Numbered from the stretch's first letter, positions 16,467 through 25,900 are shown. The stretch is DNA of 64,000 bases from Maridesulfovibrio sp050916235 (GCF_050916235.1 NZ_CP104854.1:3224001-3288000); one strand, 5' to 3'. Notes: generated by a model from the sequence alone, not told the origin. Made by a program: numbers and translations.

Positions 16467-17366
16467 ATGGATTTACGTAGACTGGAAGCATTCTGCAAAG
16501 TTTATGAGCTGAAGAGTTTTTCAAAGGCCGGAAAGGAACTCTTTCTTTCCCAGCCCACTATCAGCGCACATATTTCAACTCTTGAGGAAGAGCTCGGAGT
16601 GCAGTTGTTTGACCGTTTAGGGCGATCAATCATGGCAACCCAGGCCGGGGAAGTTCTTTACCGTAATGCCAGAGATATTTACGACCTCATAGGTAAGGCC
16701 CGATCCGAGATCAACATTCTGCGAGACAAGGTTGTCGGTGATCTTGAGATCGGCGGCAGCACTATCCCGTCCCATTATCTTCTCCCCGAGATTCTATACA
16801 ATTACTGCAAGAAATATCCTGATGTCAGCGTGCATCTTTCTGTCGGCGACACGAGTGAGATTATCAGAAAGGTTCGCAGCGGGGAGCTGATTCTAGGAGT
16901 CGTTGGGGCAACTGTAGATGTTCCCAACCTCGAATTTTATCCGATCATGCGCGATGAACTGGTTATCGTCGCACCCCCGGTTCTGGTCAGCAATTATGAT
17001 GGAATAGACGATATTCAGCAGCTTGCAGAGCTCCCCTGGGTTATGCGTGAAGGCGGCTCCGGAACCCGTAAGGCCCTTGAAGCAGGCCTCGCAGAGATGG
17101 GCTCAAGCGTTCGCGATCTCAACGTAACTGTCTGGGTTGAGTCTACTCAGGCTGTTGTCCAGTGCGTCCGTGCCGGTCTCGGTGTCAGCGTTACTTCAAA
17201 GCTTGCAGCTCAGTCGCTTATCGATTCCGGTGAGCTTGTTCACATCAAAGGACTTCCTTTGAATCTTGAACGCAGTTTTTATCTTGTACATCTTGAAGGA
17301 CGCGAATTTTTCCCGGCAGTACGCTATTTCATAGATCACGTAAAACGTAGCTCTTTCGAAATTTAA
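16467..17366 (+). CDS. LysR-family transcriptional regulator
   Basis: 299-residue LTTR: N-terminal winged helix-turn-helix (MDLRRLEAFCKVYELKSFSK through the recognition helix QPTISAHISTLEEELG) and a periplasmic-binding-like effector domain from about residue 90. The effector domain resembles the CysB/CbbR group. A LysR protein of this form is associated with selenium metabolism in Desulfovibrio-type bacteria, but nothing in the neighbourhood confirms that here. Divergent or linked target genes are not obvious: it lies alone between the ribosomal operon and mqnD. No clear Shine-Dalgarno is seen. Confidence 0.9.
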   Translation: MDLRRLEAFCKVYELKSFSKAGKELFLSQPTISAHISTLEEELGVQLFDRLGRSIMATQAGEVLYRNARDIYDLIGKARSEINILRDKVVGDLEIGGSTIPSHYLLPEILYNYCKKYPDVSVHLSVGDTSEIIRKVRSGELILGVVGATVDVPNLEFYPIMRDELVIVAPPVLVSNYDGIDDIQQLAELPWVMREGGSGTRKALEAGLAEMGSSVRDLNVTVWVESTQAVVQCVRAGLGVSVTSKLAAQSLIDSGELVHIKGLPLNLERSFYLVHLEGREFFPAVRYFIDHVKRSSFEI

Positions 17367-17411
17367 ATTTACTGTCCATCAGAGTTTAAGGCAGGTTTGC
17401 TTTTCAAATTG

Positions 17412-17454
17412 CAGAGCCCGTAATATCAGCAAGATATTACGGGCTCTGTTCTTT
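17412..17454 (+). terminator. Terminator after the LysR gene
   Basis: A perfect 16-bp stem (CAGAGCCCGTAATATC at 17412-17427, complement at 17433-17448) with a five-base loop, followed by TTCTTT. The loop-proximal AATATC/GATATT core recurs in terminators at 21.75 and (as AATAT/ATATT) 52.63 kb. Confidence 0.8.
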
Positions 17455-17536
17455 CAGGTGGGAGATACCTTCGTATTACTGTCTTTTGTCTTGTCTCGGT
17501 TAACCCGGAGCTGTTGATCATCTCCGTCTTGACGTT

Positions 17537-17592
17537 CAAAGCGGCGAAGCCCTATTGAAAGTTTTTGAAGAGTCCATAGAATTTTTTTTTAA
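17537..17592 (+). repeat. Degenerate intergenic repeat, copy A (partial)
   Basis: AAGCGGCGAAGCCCTATTGA and the following AAGTTTTTGAAGAGTCCA match the reverse complement of the element at 56063-56174 (AGCGGCGAAGCCCTATTAAA, then GGTTTTGGGAGAGTCCA). This copy loses similarity after a run of nine Ts. It lies between the LysR terminator and the 3' end of mqnD. Confidence 0.6.
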
Positions 17593-17615
17593 AATTACTT
17601 TGGCCGTCTAATCAG

Positions 17616-18464
17616 TTAAATATCAATAAAAATAGGCAGGTCAGGCAATTCAATTCCGTCCAATCGTGCTGCTGCCTGAAGGAGCCTGCTTACAGCCTGT
17701 TCTCCTTCTGTGCCTACGTCCATGGAATAGTCGGTAACAAAGGTTTTGATATGCTCCCGTATCACACTGTCGTCCATTTCCTGAGCGTGCTGTTTAATGT
17801 AGGGCCAGGCAGCCTCGTCGTCCACATAGGAAAGTGTAAGTGATTTGCGGATGGCGGCATTTACTTGCGCGGCGGTTTCCGGTCCGAGCTCCCGTTTGAT
17901 GGCAATTGAGCCCAGCGGGATCGGCAGTCCGGAATAGTCTTCCCACCACTGGCCGAGGTCTGCCAGTTTGTGGAGACCTGATGCCTGATAGGTAAAGCGT
18001 CCCTCATGGATCACGACTCCGGCGTCCACTTTTTTGTCCGCTATAGCCGGCATTATCTGGTCGAAGACCATTTCAACCAGTTCAACCCTGATATTTGCTT
18101 CGCGGCACATAAGGCTGAAGAGAAGATTTGCCGTGGTATTGCGCCCGGGAATGGCAATTTTCTTGCCATTGAGGTCTCCTATGGTGCAATGTTCACCGGT
18201 GAGCAGGAGCGGCCCTACACCGCGTCCCATTGCACCGCCGGCTCGCAGAAGCACATAGTCTTTCATTATGTGGGCGGCAGCGTGAACCGACACCTTGCAG
18301 ATATCCATACGGCCGGCACGGGCGTGAGAATTGAGTTCCTCTACATCGGCAAGAGTTATGTCCAGACTGAAAGGATCAATACTTACTGCGCCGCTGGCAA
18401 GGGCGTGGAAAATAAACGTATCGTTGGGGCATGGTGAAAAGCCCATTTTAAGTATTTTGCTCAT
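17616..18464 (-). CDS. mqnD: 1,4-dihydroxy-6-naphthoate synthase
   Basis: Last dedicated enzyme of the futalosine route to menaquinone: converts cyclic dehypoxanthine futalosine to 1,4-dihydroxy-6-naphthoate. Periplasmic-binding-protein fold used as an enzyme. The start MSKILKMGFSPCPNDTFIFH at 18464 gives 282 residues, the family size; the frame extends 33 codons further upstream but that part has no family similarity and runs toward mqnE. Divergent from mqnE with only about 90 bases between, so both arms of the pathway likely share a control region. Confidence 0.94.
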   Translation of the reverse strand: MSKILKMGFSPCPNDTFIFHALASGAVSIDPFSLDITLADVEELNSHARAGRMDICKVSVHAAAHIMKDYVLLRAGGAMGRGVGPLLLTGEHCTIGDLNGKKIAIPGRNTTANLLFSLMCREANIRVELVEMVFDQIMPAIADKKVDAGVVIHEGRFTYQASGLHKLADLGQWWEDYSGLPIPLGSIAIKRELGPETAAQVNAAIRKSLTLSYVDDEAAWPYIKQHAQEMDDSVIREHIKTFVTDYSMDVGTEGEQAVSRLLQAAARLDGIELPDLPIFIDI

Positions 18465-18503
18465 GCAGTGACTTTTATATCTTAAAGAGCCGGAAATCCA
18501 GTG

Positions 18504-18532
18504 TTGACATGCCCGGACCCGACTTTTATCTA
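18504..18532 (+). promoter_or_regulatory. Candidate promoter of mqnE-mqnC-mqnA
   Basis: TTGACA (18504-18509), a 17-base spacer and TATCTA (18527-18532) lie just before the mqnE Shine-Dalgarno AAAGGTGA. The leader would be only about 15 bases. The -35 is perfect but the -10 is weak. Confidence 0.35.
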
Positions 18533-18553
18533 CTCCTGAACAAAGGTGAATAT

Positions 18554-19642
18554 ATGATTTCAAAAAACTATTTTCAAAATGCAGGGCTGGGCTCGATTCT
18601 GGATAAAGTCATTTCAGGTGAAAGGCTTTCCATTGATGACGGGCTGGCCCTTTATGATTGCCCGGACCTGAACGCTCTGGGTGCCCTTGCTTCCATCAAG
18701 CGTCGTGCAATGCACGGTGACAAGACCTTTTATGTGATCAACAGGCACATCAACTACACCAATATCTGCGTAAACGGTTGCCTGTTCTGCGCGTATGCCC
18801 GTGAGCATGGCGAGGAAGGTTCATTCCAGCTCAGCAGGGAACAGATTCTCGATAAGTTGAAAAACGCGCCAGTTGCTCCCCGCGAAGTACACGTGGTCGG
18901 CGGCTGCCATCATGATATTCCCCTAAAATTTTTTGAGGAAACATTTGCCGAGATCAAGAAGGAGCTTCCACAGGCGGTGATCAAATCCTTTACTGCGGTC
19001 GAGATTGATCATCTGGCCACTACAGAAGGGATCAGTTCCGTTGAAGTACTCAAGCGTCTGCAGGCTGTCGGTGTCGAAATGATGCCTGGCGGCGGCGCTG
19101 AAATTTTCGACTCGGAAGTTCGCCACAGGATCTGTCCGAAAAAGATCGATGCAGAAAACTGGTTGCGTATTCACGGTGAAGCTCACGAGCTGGGCTACAC
19201 CACCAACTGCACCATGCTTTTCGGGCATATTGAATCTGCTGCGCACCGTGTAGACCATCTTGACCGGCTGCGCCGCCAGCAGGACAAGTCCGGAGGCTTC
19301 AACTGTTTTATCCCTCTGCCGTTCCTCACCGAAAACAGCAGACTCAAGATTGAAGAACCGTTGACCGGTGTTGATGAACTGCGCACCACCGCGGTCAGCA
19401 GGCTCATGCTGGATAACATTCCGCACATCAAGGCTTACTGGGTCATGCTTGGAGTCAAGCAGGCGCAGGCCGCACTGCATTTCGGTGCTGACGATTTTGA
19501 CGGAACTGTTGTCGAGGAAAAAATCGGCCATATGGCCGGCGCGTCTTCTGATCAGGCCCTGACCAGGACCGAACTGGAAGAGATGATCAGAGGGTGCGGT
19601 TTCACTCCGGTTGAGCGCGACGCGAAATTCAATGAGATTTAA
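18554..19642 (+). CDS. mqnE: Aminofutalosine synthase (radical SAM)
   Basis: Radical SAM enzyme that joins 3-(1-carboxyvinyloxy)benzoate (made by MqnA) with SAM to give 6-amino-6-deoxyfutalosine. The CxxxCxxC cluster is C72, C76, C79 in NICVNGCLFCAY. The motifs VHVVGGCHHDIP and IKSFTAVEI separate it from MqnC. I place the start at 18554 (MISKNYFQNAGL), behind AAAGGTGA, giving 362 residues; an upstream in-frame ATG (18509) overlaps the -35. It heads the mqnE-mqnC-mqnA run. Confidence 0.94.
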   Translation: MISKNYFQNAGLGSILDKVISGERLSIDDGLALYDCPDLNALGALASIKRRAMHGDKTFYVINRHINYTNICVNGCLFCAYAREHGEEGSFQLSREQILDKLKNAPVAPREVHVVGGCHHDIPLKFFEETFAEIKKELPQAVIKSFTAVEIDHLATTEGISSVEVLKRLQAVGVEMMPGGGAEIFDSEVRHRICPKKIDAENWLRIHGEAHELGYTTNCTMLFGHIESAAHRVDHLDRLRRQQDKSGGFNCFIPLPFLTENSRLKIEEPLTGVDELRTTAVSRLMLDNIPHIKAYWVMLGVKQAQAALHFGADDFDGTVVEEKIGHMAGASSDQALTRTELEEMIRGCGFTPVERDAKFNEI

Positions 19643-19757
19643 CCTCCGGCTGATCTCAGGGAAATGTGCCGTCACCAGTGCAGAACGTGTTCAATAGTTT
19701 TTTAGACTGACCGTACCCGGTACCAGCTTCGGGTCGGAATCAGAGGAAGATATAGCT

Positions 19758-20855
19758 ATGACAGATTTAACAACCAGTCCGGCAGAAGTGCTGGAAATAG
19801 GTGCCAAGGTTGAGGCCGGAGAGCGGATTGATTTCAACGAGGCCCTGACCCTTCTTGAAAAGGCCGACCTTTTTGATCTGGCGAATCTTGCGCATGGCAT
19901 CAGGATGAAGAAACATCCCGAGCCCAACGTAACCTACGTCATCGACCGCAATATCAACTACTCCAACATCTGCGAATGCGGATGCCGGTTCTGTGCTTTC
20001 TACAAGGCTCCCGGACAGGAAGGCGGATTTGTAATCAGCCGGGAGGAACTCGGCCGTAAGATTCAGGAAACCATCGATCTTGGTGGAACCCAGATCCTGA
20101 TGCAGGGTGGGCACAACCCTGACCTGCCGCTGACCTTCTATGAGGAAATGCTCCAGTTCATAAAAGACAATTATCCGGTGCACATTCACGCCTTTTCACC
20201 GCCGGAAGTGGTCTATTTCAGTGAACTGGAAGGTATCAGCATCGAGGATGTTCTCAAGCGGCTCATCAAGGCCGGTCTTGCTTCCATTCCCGGTGGCGGG
20301 GCAGAGATTCTTGTGGATGAGGTTCGCAAGAAGATCGCTCCGAAGAAGTGTTCCGCCGGCATGTGGCTGGAAGTGATGGAAGCGGCTCACAACCTCGGCC
20401 TGCGTACCACTGCTACGATGATGTTCGGGCACGAGGAAAGCGTGGAAGACCGGGTGAAGCACCTTTTTGCTCTGCGCGAGGTGCAGGATCGTACCGGCGG
20501 GTTTACCGCCTTCATCCCCTGGACCTTCCAGCCGGACAACACAAATATTCCCAAGGCCCGTAAGATGACCAGCGTTGAATACCTGCGCATGCTGGCTGTT
20601 TCGCGTATCGTGCTGGACAACTTCGACAATCTTCAGGTCTCCTGGGTGACCATGGGACCGAAAATTTCACAGCTAGCCCTTTATTACGGCGGCAATGATT
20701 TCGGTTCAACCATGATCGAGGAAAACGTGGTCCGGGCCGCCGGGGTCAGCTTCCGTCTGTCCGAACAGGAGATCCACAACCTGATCAGGAAGGCCGGATT
20801 CGTCCCCAGACAACGCCTGATGGATTATACCCTCGTAGAGGCCCGAAATGAATAG
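19758..20855 (+). CDS. mqnC: Dehypoxanthine futalosine cyclase (radical SAM)
   Basis: Radical SAM enzyme that cyclises dehypoxanthine futalosine in the menaquinone pathway. 365 residues; cluster ligands C72, C76, C79 in NICECGCRFCAF, with an extra C74 between them. The family-specific LMQGGHNPDLPLTFYEEML and HIHAFSPPEV are present. It is paralogous to mqnE (same order of motifs). GAGGAAG lies upstream. The end overlaps mqnA by eight bases. Confidence 0.95.
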   Translation: MTDLTTSPAEVLEIGAKVEAGERIDFNEALTLLEKADLFDLANLAHGIRMKKHPEPNVTYVIDRNINYSNICECGCRFCAFYKAPGQEGGFVISREELGRKIQETIDLGGTQILMQGGHNPDLPLTFYEEMLQFIKDNYPVHIHAFSPPEVVYFSELEGISIEDVLKRLIKAGLASIPGGGAEILVDEVRKKIAPKKCSAGMWLEVMEAAHNLGLRTTATMMFGHEESVEDRVKHLFALREVQDRTGGFTAFIPWTFQPDNTNIPKARKMTSVEYLRMLAVSRIVLDNFDNLQVSWVTMGPKISQLALYYGGNDFGSTMIEENVVRAAGVSFRLSEQEIHNLIRKAGFVPRQRLMDYTLVEARNE

Positions 20856-21672
20856 AGTAAAGGTCGGTCGAATTTCATATCTCAATGTGCTGCCCATCTA
20901 CCATCCGCTGGAGACCGGACTCATCGGGAACGATTTCGATTTCGTATACGGACCGCCCGCACAGTTGAACACCATGATGTCCGAGGGGCTGATGCATATC
21001 TCGGCCAATTCATGTGTCGAGTACCTGCGTCATTCGGAGCAGTACCTGCTGCTTCCTGATCTTGCCATCGGCAGCAGGGGGCCGGTGCAGTCGGTGATAA
21101 TGATCAGCCGCAAGCCCCTTGAGCAGCTCAAGGGCTGTAATGTGCTGGTCAGTGCGCAGACACATACTTCCGCCGCACTGCTCAAGATTCTGCTGACCGA
21201 GTATATTGCCCTCAACCCGACATATGAAACCGGAAATGCAACCGAGCTGCTTGAGTCCGGTGAACGCCCGGAAGCTATTCTGTGCATCGGCGACGAGGCT
21301 CTCAACCTGCGCAAGCATGAAGATTATCCCTACATCTTTGACCTAGGCGAAGAGTGGATCCGCTGGACCGGACTGCCGTTCATTTTCGGAATCTGGCTGG
21401 TCCGCCGGGACGTGGCCGAGCGTGAGGATGTGAAGGAAGCAGTACGCTCCCTGATAAGGGGAAAACTGTGGGGGCAGAAAAACATTGAGCTTGTATCAGA
21501 GCTGACAGCCGAGAACAGCATCCTTAATCTTGAGGAAGCCCGGTCATATTATGACGGGCTGGTTTATGACCTCGGTGAAAGGGAACTTGAAGGGCTCAAG
21601 GTTTTTGCCAAGTATCTGCTCAAGACAGGACAGATTTCGCATATCCCGGAACTTGAGTTTATTGATATCTGA
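20848..21672 (+). CDS. mqnA: Chorismate dehydratase
   Basis: First step of the futalosine pathway: removes water from chorismate to give 3-(1-carboxyvinyloxy)benzoate. 274 residues with a periplasmic-binding-like fold and the N-terminal VKVGRISYLNVLPIYHPLE. Starts inside mqnC, so coupled. mqnB (the nucleosidase step) is not in this window; an MTA/SAH nucleosidase elsewhere could serve that step. Confidence 0.94.
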   Translation: MNRVKVGRISYLNVLPIYHPLETGLIGNDFDFVYGPPAQLNTMMSEGLMHISANSCVEYLRHSEQYLLLPDLAIGSRGPVQSVIMISRKPLEQLKGCNVLVSAQTHTSAALLKILLTEYIALNPTYETGNATELLESGERPEAILCIGDEALNLRKHEDYPYIFDLGEEWIRWTGLPFIFGIWLVRRDVAEREDVKEAVRSLIRGKLWGQKNIELVSELTAENSILNLEEARSYYDGLVYDLGERELEGLKVFAKYLLKTGQISHIPELEFIDI

Positions 21673-21741
21673 GCCTTTCTGTAATCGGATGCCTCCGGCG
21701 TCTAGCTCAGAGCATCAGAAAGCGCGTAGCTTATCAATATA

Positions 21742-21781
21742 AAGAAAGGCCTCAATATCATAGGATATTAAGGCCTTTCTT
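21742..21781. terminator. Bidirectional terminator between mqnA and the Lon-like gene
   Basis: An 18-bp stem with one mismatch (AAGAAAGGCCTCAATATC at 21742-21759; right arm 21764-21781) and an ATAG loop lies between converging genes. The A- and T-rich flanks let it work on both strands. Confidence 0.75.
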
Positions 21782-21822
21782 GGTTGTGTTACCCGACGGC
21801 AGTTTTTGACGTTCTGCAGTGT

Positions 21823-24318
21823 TTATTTACCGCACCCGCAGGAACCGCCGGATTTTTTCTTGTCGTCTTTTTCATCGTCGTTATCACTGCCGAAGTTCTT
21901 GAGTCCTTCAGCCAGCTCAACAAGGCGGGCGTTGACCTTTCCGTAGATGGATTCTTCCGGGTACTTGCCTTCAGCATCCTTCTGTCCGGCTGGCAGGCCG
22001 GTGAGGATTTCAATTCCCTGTTCGATGTTCTCGACGGACCAGATGTGGAATTTGCCTTCACGTACAGCGTCGAGAACTTCCTTGCGTAGCATGAGGTCCT
22101 TTACGTTGGGTTCAGGAATCATGACTCCCTGTTCCCCGGTCAGGCCGGCGTGCTTGCAGCAGAGGTAGAATCCCTCAACTTTCTGGTTTACTCCGCCGAT
22201 GGGCTGGACCTCGCCTTTCTGGTTCACGGATCCGGTAACGGCAATGCCCTGACGGATGGGCACTTCGGCAAGGCTGGAGAGCAGGGCATAGAGTTCAGTG
22301 GAGGAAGCCGAGTCTCCGTCGATTCCGCCGTATGACTGTTCAAAGGCGATACTTGCGGTGAGGGAGAGCGGTTTGTCCTGCGCAAACTGGCGTCGCAGGA
22401 ATCCGGAAAGGATGAATATTCCCTTGTTGTGGGTGGGACCGGACATGTCTGATTCCCGTTCAATATTTATGATGCCGCCCTTGCCCATGGCTGTTACGGC
22501 AGTGATTCGCGAAGGCTTTCCGAAGGAGTAGTCGCCCAGCGAGTACACGGCCAGTCCGTTGACCTGCCCGGTAACAGCTCCGTCTGTATCAACATAGAGG
22601 CTGCCGCGGTCGATCATTTCCTGCAACCGCTCCTCAGCCTGATTCGAGCGTTTGCGGTGGGCCGAAATGGCTTTTTCAACGTGCTTGGCCTGAACGCAGT
22701 CCGAGCCGTTGCGTCCGGCGTAATGGCTTGCCTCACCGAGCAGGTCAGCGAGCAGGGGGAAGGAAGTGGTTATTTTTTCCTGACGTCCGGCCATGCGCAC
22801 GGCCTGCTCAATGATTGCGGCTACACCAGTACTGTCAAATGGCATGAGCCCATCTTTCTCTATCATCCGGCTTATGAATTTGGAGACCGCGTTGATTGAT
22901 TCCTCATTATTGTCCATGGATGTTTCGAAGTCGGCGCGCACCTTGAATATCTTGGGCACATCAGCATCGTAATGCCGCAGCAGCTGGTAGAGATACGGTT
23001 CTCCCAGCACCACAACCTTTACATCCATTTCAATCGGCTCCGGTTTGAGGCCCGTGGATGAAATGAAGTAGTACGGGTCGAAGGTTTCGATTTCGATTTT
23101 TTCTGTTTTGAGTGAGCGTTTGAGTGTGGACCATACACCGGGTTCAACAATGGCATCCATGAGGTTGATTACCAGATAGCCTCCGTTGGCCTTGATGAAT
23201 GACCCTGCCTTGATTTTTGTGAAGTCGGCCCGCCAGCCTCCCTGTCGGTCCATTACGCGTTCAATGGAGCCGAAAAGGTTGCGATAGGTGGGATAGGCTT
23301 CAAATATAACCGGTGGGCCGCTCTGCTCGGCGTTGTCGACCAGCTGGTTTACCTGATAAGGGTGCAGAATTGTATCGGCTTGCGGCGGCATGAACATCAT
23401 GCCACCTTCCATTGCCTGGGGCCTTTTGCCGATCATACGAAGGGAGTCGAGATCTTCGCTCATGTTTTCGAGCATTTCATCGAAATACTTCTGGGTCTTT
23501 TCTGTAGGGTATTTATCCCTCATTGTCCCTATAAGGTCCTGAGCCAGGGTCATGAACATAAGCTTGTCCACGTCTTCACTCTTTTTTTTGACTTCTTTTT
23601 GAAGATTACGAACCTGAGTGAGAATATTGTCGATTTCCTCTTTAAGTTCTTTCTGCTTTATTTTCAGCTTTTCGAATTCATCGCGGGGAAACCGGCCCTT
23701 GTCCACTTTTTCCTCAAGCTGGATCATACGCATTGGCTCGCCGTCTACCAGCGGAACAACATCAGGACGCTGGTAGTGTCCCATCTGCATGTTGACTATG
23801 ACCAGTCCGGAATCTTTGACCTTGTCCTCTATTCCTTGAAAGAATTCGCGGGTCTGCTTTTCGTGCTTCTCGATGATTTCATTCTTTCTGGCCATGTATT
23901 CCTGGCTCTCGAAAAGCTGAGGGACTTCTCGTTTTATGCCTTCGATAAATTCATGCATATCTTTTTTGAATTCCGTTCCCTGTCCGGCCGGCAGACGGAT
24001 CAGGATGGGAGATTCGTTGGCTTTGAAATTATTTACATAGAGCAGGTCGTCAGGGATGGTGTTGGCTTTGGAAAGTTCCCTGAGCATTTTTTTCACTGTG
24101 GCCTGTTTGCCTGTCCCGGCCGGGCCGGTTACGAAAATGTTGTAACCCTTGAGCTGCATGCCGATTCCAAAACGGAAGGCCTCAACTCCTCGGCACTGGC
24201 CGATGATTTCATCTTCGGGTACAAGGTCGTCTGTTGTGCTGAAGGGCAGCGATTCAGGATTGAGGGTCCACCTGAGTTTATCCAGCGGAAGTTCTCTCTC
24301 TTTCAGAATGTTGGTCAT
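21823..24318 (-). CDS. Lon-like ATP-dependent protease (LonH/YcbZ type)
   Basis: 831-residue cytoplasmic protease of the S16 family but without the N-terminal substrate domain of classical Lon. Walker A is GPAGTGKQ (65-72); a long coiled-coil helical insertion (about 120-290) interrupts the AAA+ part; the C-terminal peptidase has the Ser-Lys dyad at S670 (GDSASST) and K713 (VNQKVEG), 43 residues apart as in Lon. The acidic tail ends in GGSCGCGK, which may bind metal. It lies 20 bases after the hsp20 gene, implying a two-gene stress operon. Substrates are unknown. Confidence 0.9.
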   Translation of the reverse strand: MTNILKERELPLDKLRWTLNPESLPFSTTDDLVPEDEIIGQCRGVEAFRFGIGMQLKGYNIFVTGPAGTGKQATVKKMLRELSKANTIPDDLLYVNNFKANESPILIRLPAGQGTEFKKDMHEFIEGIKREVPQLFESQEYMARKNEIIEKHEKQTREFFQGIEDKVKDSGLVIVNMQMGHYQRPDVVPLVDGEPMRMIQLEEKVDKGRFPRDEFEKLKIKQKELKEEIDNILTQVRNLQKEVKKKSEDVDKLMFMTLAQDLIGTMRDKYPTEKTQKYFDEMLENMSEDLDSLRMIGKRPQAMEGGMMFMPPQADTILHPYQVNQLVDNAEQSGPPVIFEAYPTYRNLFGSIERVMDRQGGWRADFTKIKAGSFIKANGGYLVINLMDAIVEPGVWSTLKRSLKTEKIEIETFDPYYFISSTGLKPEPIEMDVKVVVLGEPYLYQLLRHYDADVPKIFKVRADFETSMDNNEESINAVSKFISRMIEKDGLMPFDSTGVAAIIEQAVRMAGRQEKITTSFPLLADLLGEASHYAGRNGSDCVQAKHVEKAISAHRKRSNQAEERLQEMIDRGSLYVDTDGAVTGQVNGLAVYSLGDYSFGKPSRITAVTAMGKGGIINIERESDMSGPTHNKGIFILSGFLRRQFAQDKPLSLTASIAFEQSYGGIDGDSASSTELYALLSSLAEVPIRQGIAVTGSVNQKGEVQPIGGVNQKVEGFYLCCKHAGLTGEQGVMIPEPNVKDLMLRKEVLDAVREGKFHIWSVENIEQGIEILTGLPAGQKDAEGKYPEESIYGKVNARLVELAEGLKNFGSDNDDEKDDKKKSGGSCGCGK

Positions 24319-24338
24319 GGCGATCTCCGGAGCTCAGA

Positions 24339-24761
24339 TTAGTCAGCGTTGATGGAAATAACTTTGTGGGGTTTGATTATGCATTTGAGCAGGACGATTT
24401 TCAGTACTCCATCTTTGAATGAAGCCCTGACATTTTCCGGGTCCACTCTGCACGGCAGGGGAATGGTCTTCTTGAATTGACTGGACTGGCGTCCGCCTTC
24501 GAAAGTTACTTTCTTTTCACCTGAAATGGTCATGGATGTTTCGGTGACTTTTACTTCCAGATCTTCGGCCTGGAAGCCGGGCATTGTTGTGGAAACCTCC
24601 AGCGAATCTCCGATCTCCTCCATCTGTGTTCTTGGTGTGCAGTCAATTATTCCGCATACGGAAGGGATGCCGTAATCATGGCAGAGGCTGTTGAACAGTC
24701 TGTCCATATCGCTTTTCAGCTTTTCAAGTTCACGGCTTCCCCATGAAGTAAGGTTAGGCAT
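24339..24761 (-). CDS. Hsp20/alpha-crystallin small heat-shock protein
   Basis: ATP-independent holdase chaperone of 140 residues. The alpha-crystallin domain covers about 45-135 (LEVSTTMPGFQAEDLEVKVT, then SGEKK and FKKTIPLPCRVDPENVRASF, then KDGVLKIVL). The usual C-terminal IxI anchor is degenerate (KVISIN). AAGGAG lies ten bases before the ATG. The Lon-like protease follows closely, so unfolded clients held by this protein could be passed to it; that link is inference from gene order. Confidence 0.9.
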   Translation of the reverse strand: MPNLTSWGSRELEKLKSDMDRLFNSLCHDYGIPSVCGIIDCTPRTQMEEIGDSLEVSTTMPGFQAEDLEVKVTETSMTISGEKKVTFEGGRQSSQFKKTIPLPCRVDPENVRASFKDGVLKIVLLKCIIKPHKVISINAD

Positions 24762-25105
24762 TTACAGTCTCCTTGTTAGTAGCCGATTGGAGTATGAGTT
24801 ATAAACAGGTTAGCATACGGAGAAAAAGGTTAGCAACCGCTTTGCATGGCGGGGAAATACTTTAAGTGTATTTTATAATGATCGGAATTTTACGGGTTGT
24901 TTGTCTGTAATATACTTATGATCCTCACAAATTTGGCGAAAAAGCTTTCTTAAGTTCAGTTTTGGTCGGGCAACAGTCTTGCAAGTTGGCGCTTCATGGG
25001 CTATTCGATTCAACGCTTCGGGTTTTTGACAGGCTGGCTGGAAGCGTTTTCCCTGCCACAGTCAGAGAGCCGGAAGTGTATTACCAAATTTTTTAGGAGT
25101 GACGC
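24762..25105. other. Divergent intergenic region, hsp20 / ABC transporter
   Basis: 344 gene-free bases holding the control regions of two divergent operons. On plus, TTGACA at 25026-25031 has no matching -10. On minus, a GTTAGCA motif occurs twice (as direct repeats near 24811 and 24828) just upstream of the hsp20 ribosome binding site. No CIRCE element was found. Confidence 0.3.
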
Positions 25106-25897
25106 ATGAAAAGGGTATTAGTAATTCTCATGGTTGCAATGATGCTGGCATTCGCAACCTCCGCTATGGCTGCTGACGGTTCCCTGGAAAAAGTCCAGAA
25201 GGCCGGACAGCTTGTGATCGGTCTGGATGACACTTTCGCTCCCATGGGCTTCCGTCAGGACGATGGTACACTGGTCGGTTTCGACGTTGATGCTGCTGAA
25301 GAAGTCGGCAAACGTCTCGGAATCAAGATCGTATGGCAGCCCACCGCATGGTCCGGTGTTGTTCACTCCCTGAATGCCAAAAAGTTCGACTGCATCTGGA
25401 ACGGCATGACCATCACCCCCGAACGTGAAAAAGCTGTTTCTTTCACCAAGCCCTACATCATGGACGGCCAGATTGCCGTTATCGCCATGGGCAACTCTGC
25501 CATCAAGTCCCACGCTGATCTCGGCGGCAAAGTTGTCGGCGTACAGAAAGGTTCCCCCGCACTTGAGGCTGCAAAGTCCCTCAATCCTGCTGCAAAGGAA
25601 ATCCGTGAATACGACACCAACGTTAAAGCTCTGCTCGACCTCGAGTCCGGCCGTCTTGATTCCGTTGTTGTAGACAACATCGCAGGCCGCTACTCCATGG
25701 CACAGCGTCCCGGCAAGTACGTTGCACTTCCCGGCTACATCACCAGCGAAGCTTTCGGTATCGCTTTCCGTCAGGATGATGTTTCCCTCAGGGAAGCTGT
25801 ACAGAAGACCATCGACGAAATGATCGCTGACGGAACAATGGGTAAAATTTCCCGCAAGTGGTTCGGTGAAGATGTCACCAACCCCGCTAAATGGTAA
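25106..25897 (+). CDS. Polar amino acid ABC transporter, substrate-binding protein
   Basis: Periplasmic receptor of the SBP_bac_3 family, 263 residues. A signal peptide MKRVLVILMVAMMLAFATSA-MA precedes the mature domain. Family signatures include GLDDTFAPMGFRQDDGTLVG (start of lobe 1), WNGMTITPEREKAVSFTKPY and the lobe-2 GVQKGSPALEAA. AGGAG precedes the ATG by seven bases. It heads a three-gene operon with a permease and an ATPase. The ligand cannot be read from sequence; basic or polar amino acids are typical. Confidence 0.93.
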   Translation: MKRVLVILMVAMMLAFATSAMAADGSLEKVQKAGQLVIGLDDTFAPMGFRQDDGTLVGFDVDAAEEVGKRLGIKIVWQPTAWSGVVHSLNAKKFDCIWNGMTITPEREKAVSFTKPYIMDGQIAVIAMGNSAIKSHADLGGKVVGVQKGSPALEAAKSLNPAAKEIREYDTNVKALLDLESGRLDSVVVDNIAGRYSMAQRPGKYVALPGYITSEAFGIAFRQDDVSLREAVQKTIDEMIADGTMGKISRKWFGEDVTNPAKW

Positions 25898-25900
25898 GGT

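Noticed and set aside
25026..25054. TTGACA before the ABC transporter
   Set aside because: No acceptable -10 at 16-18 bases.
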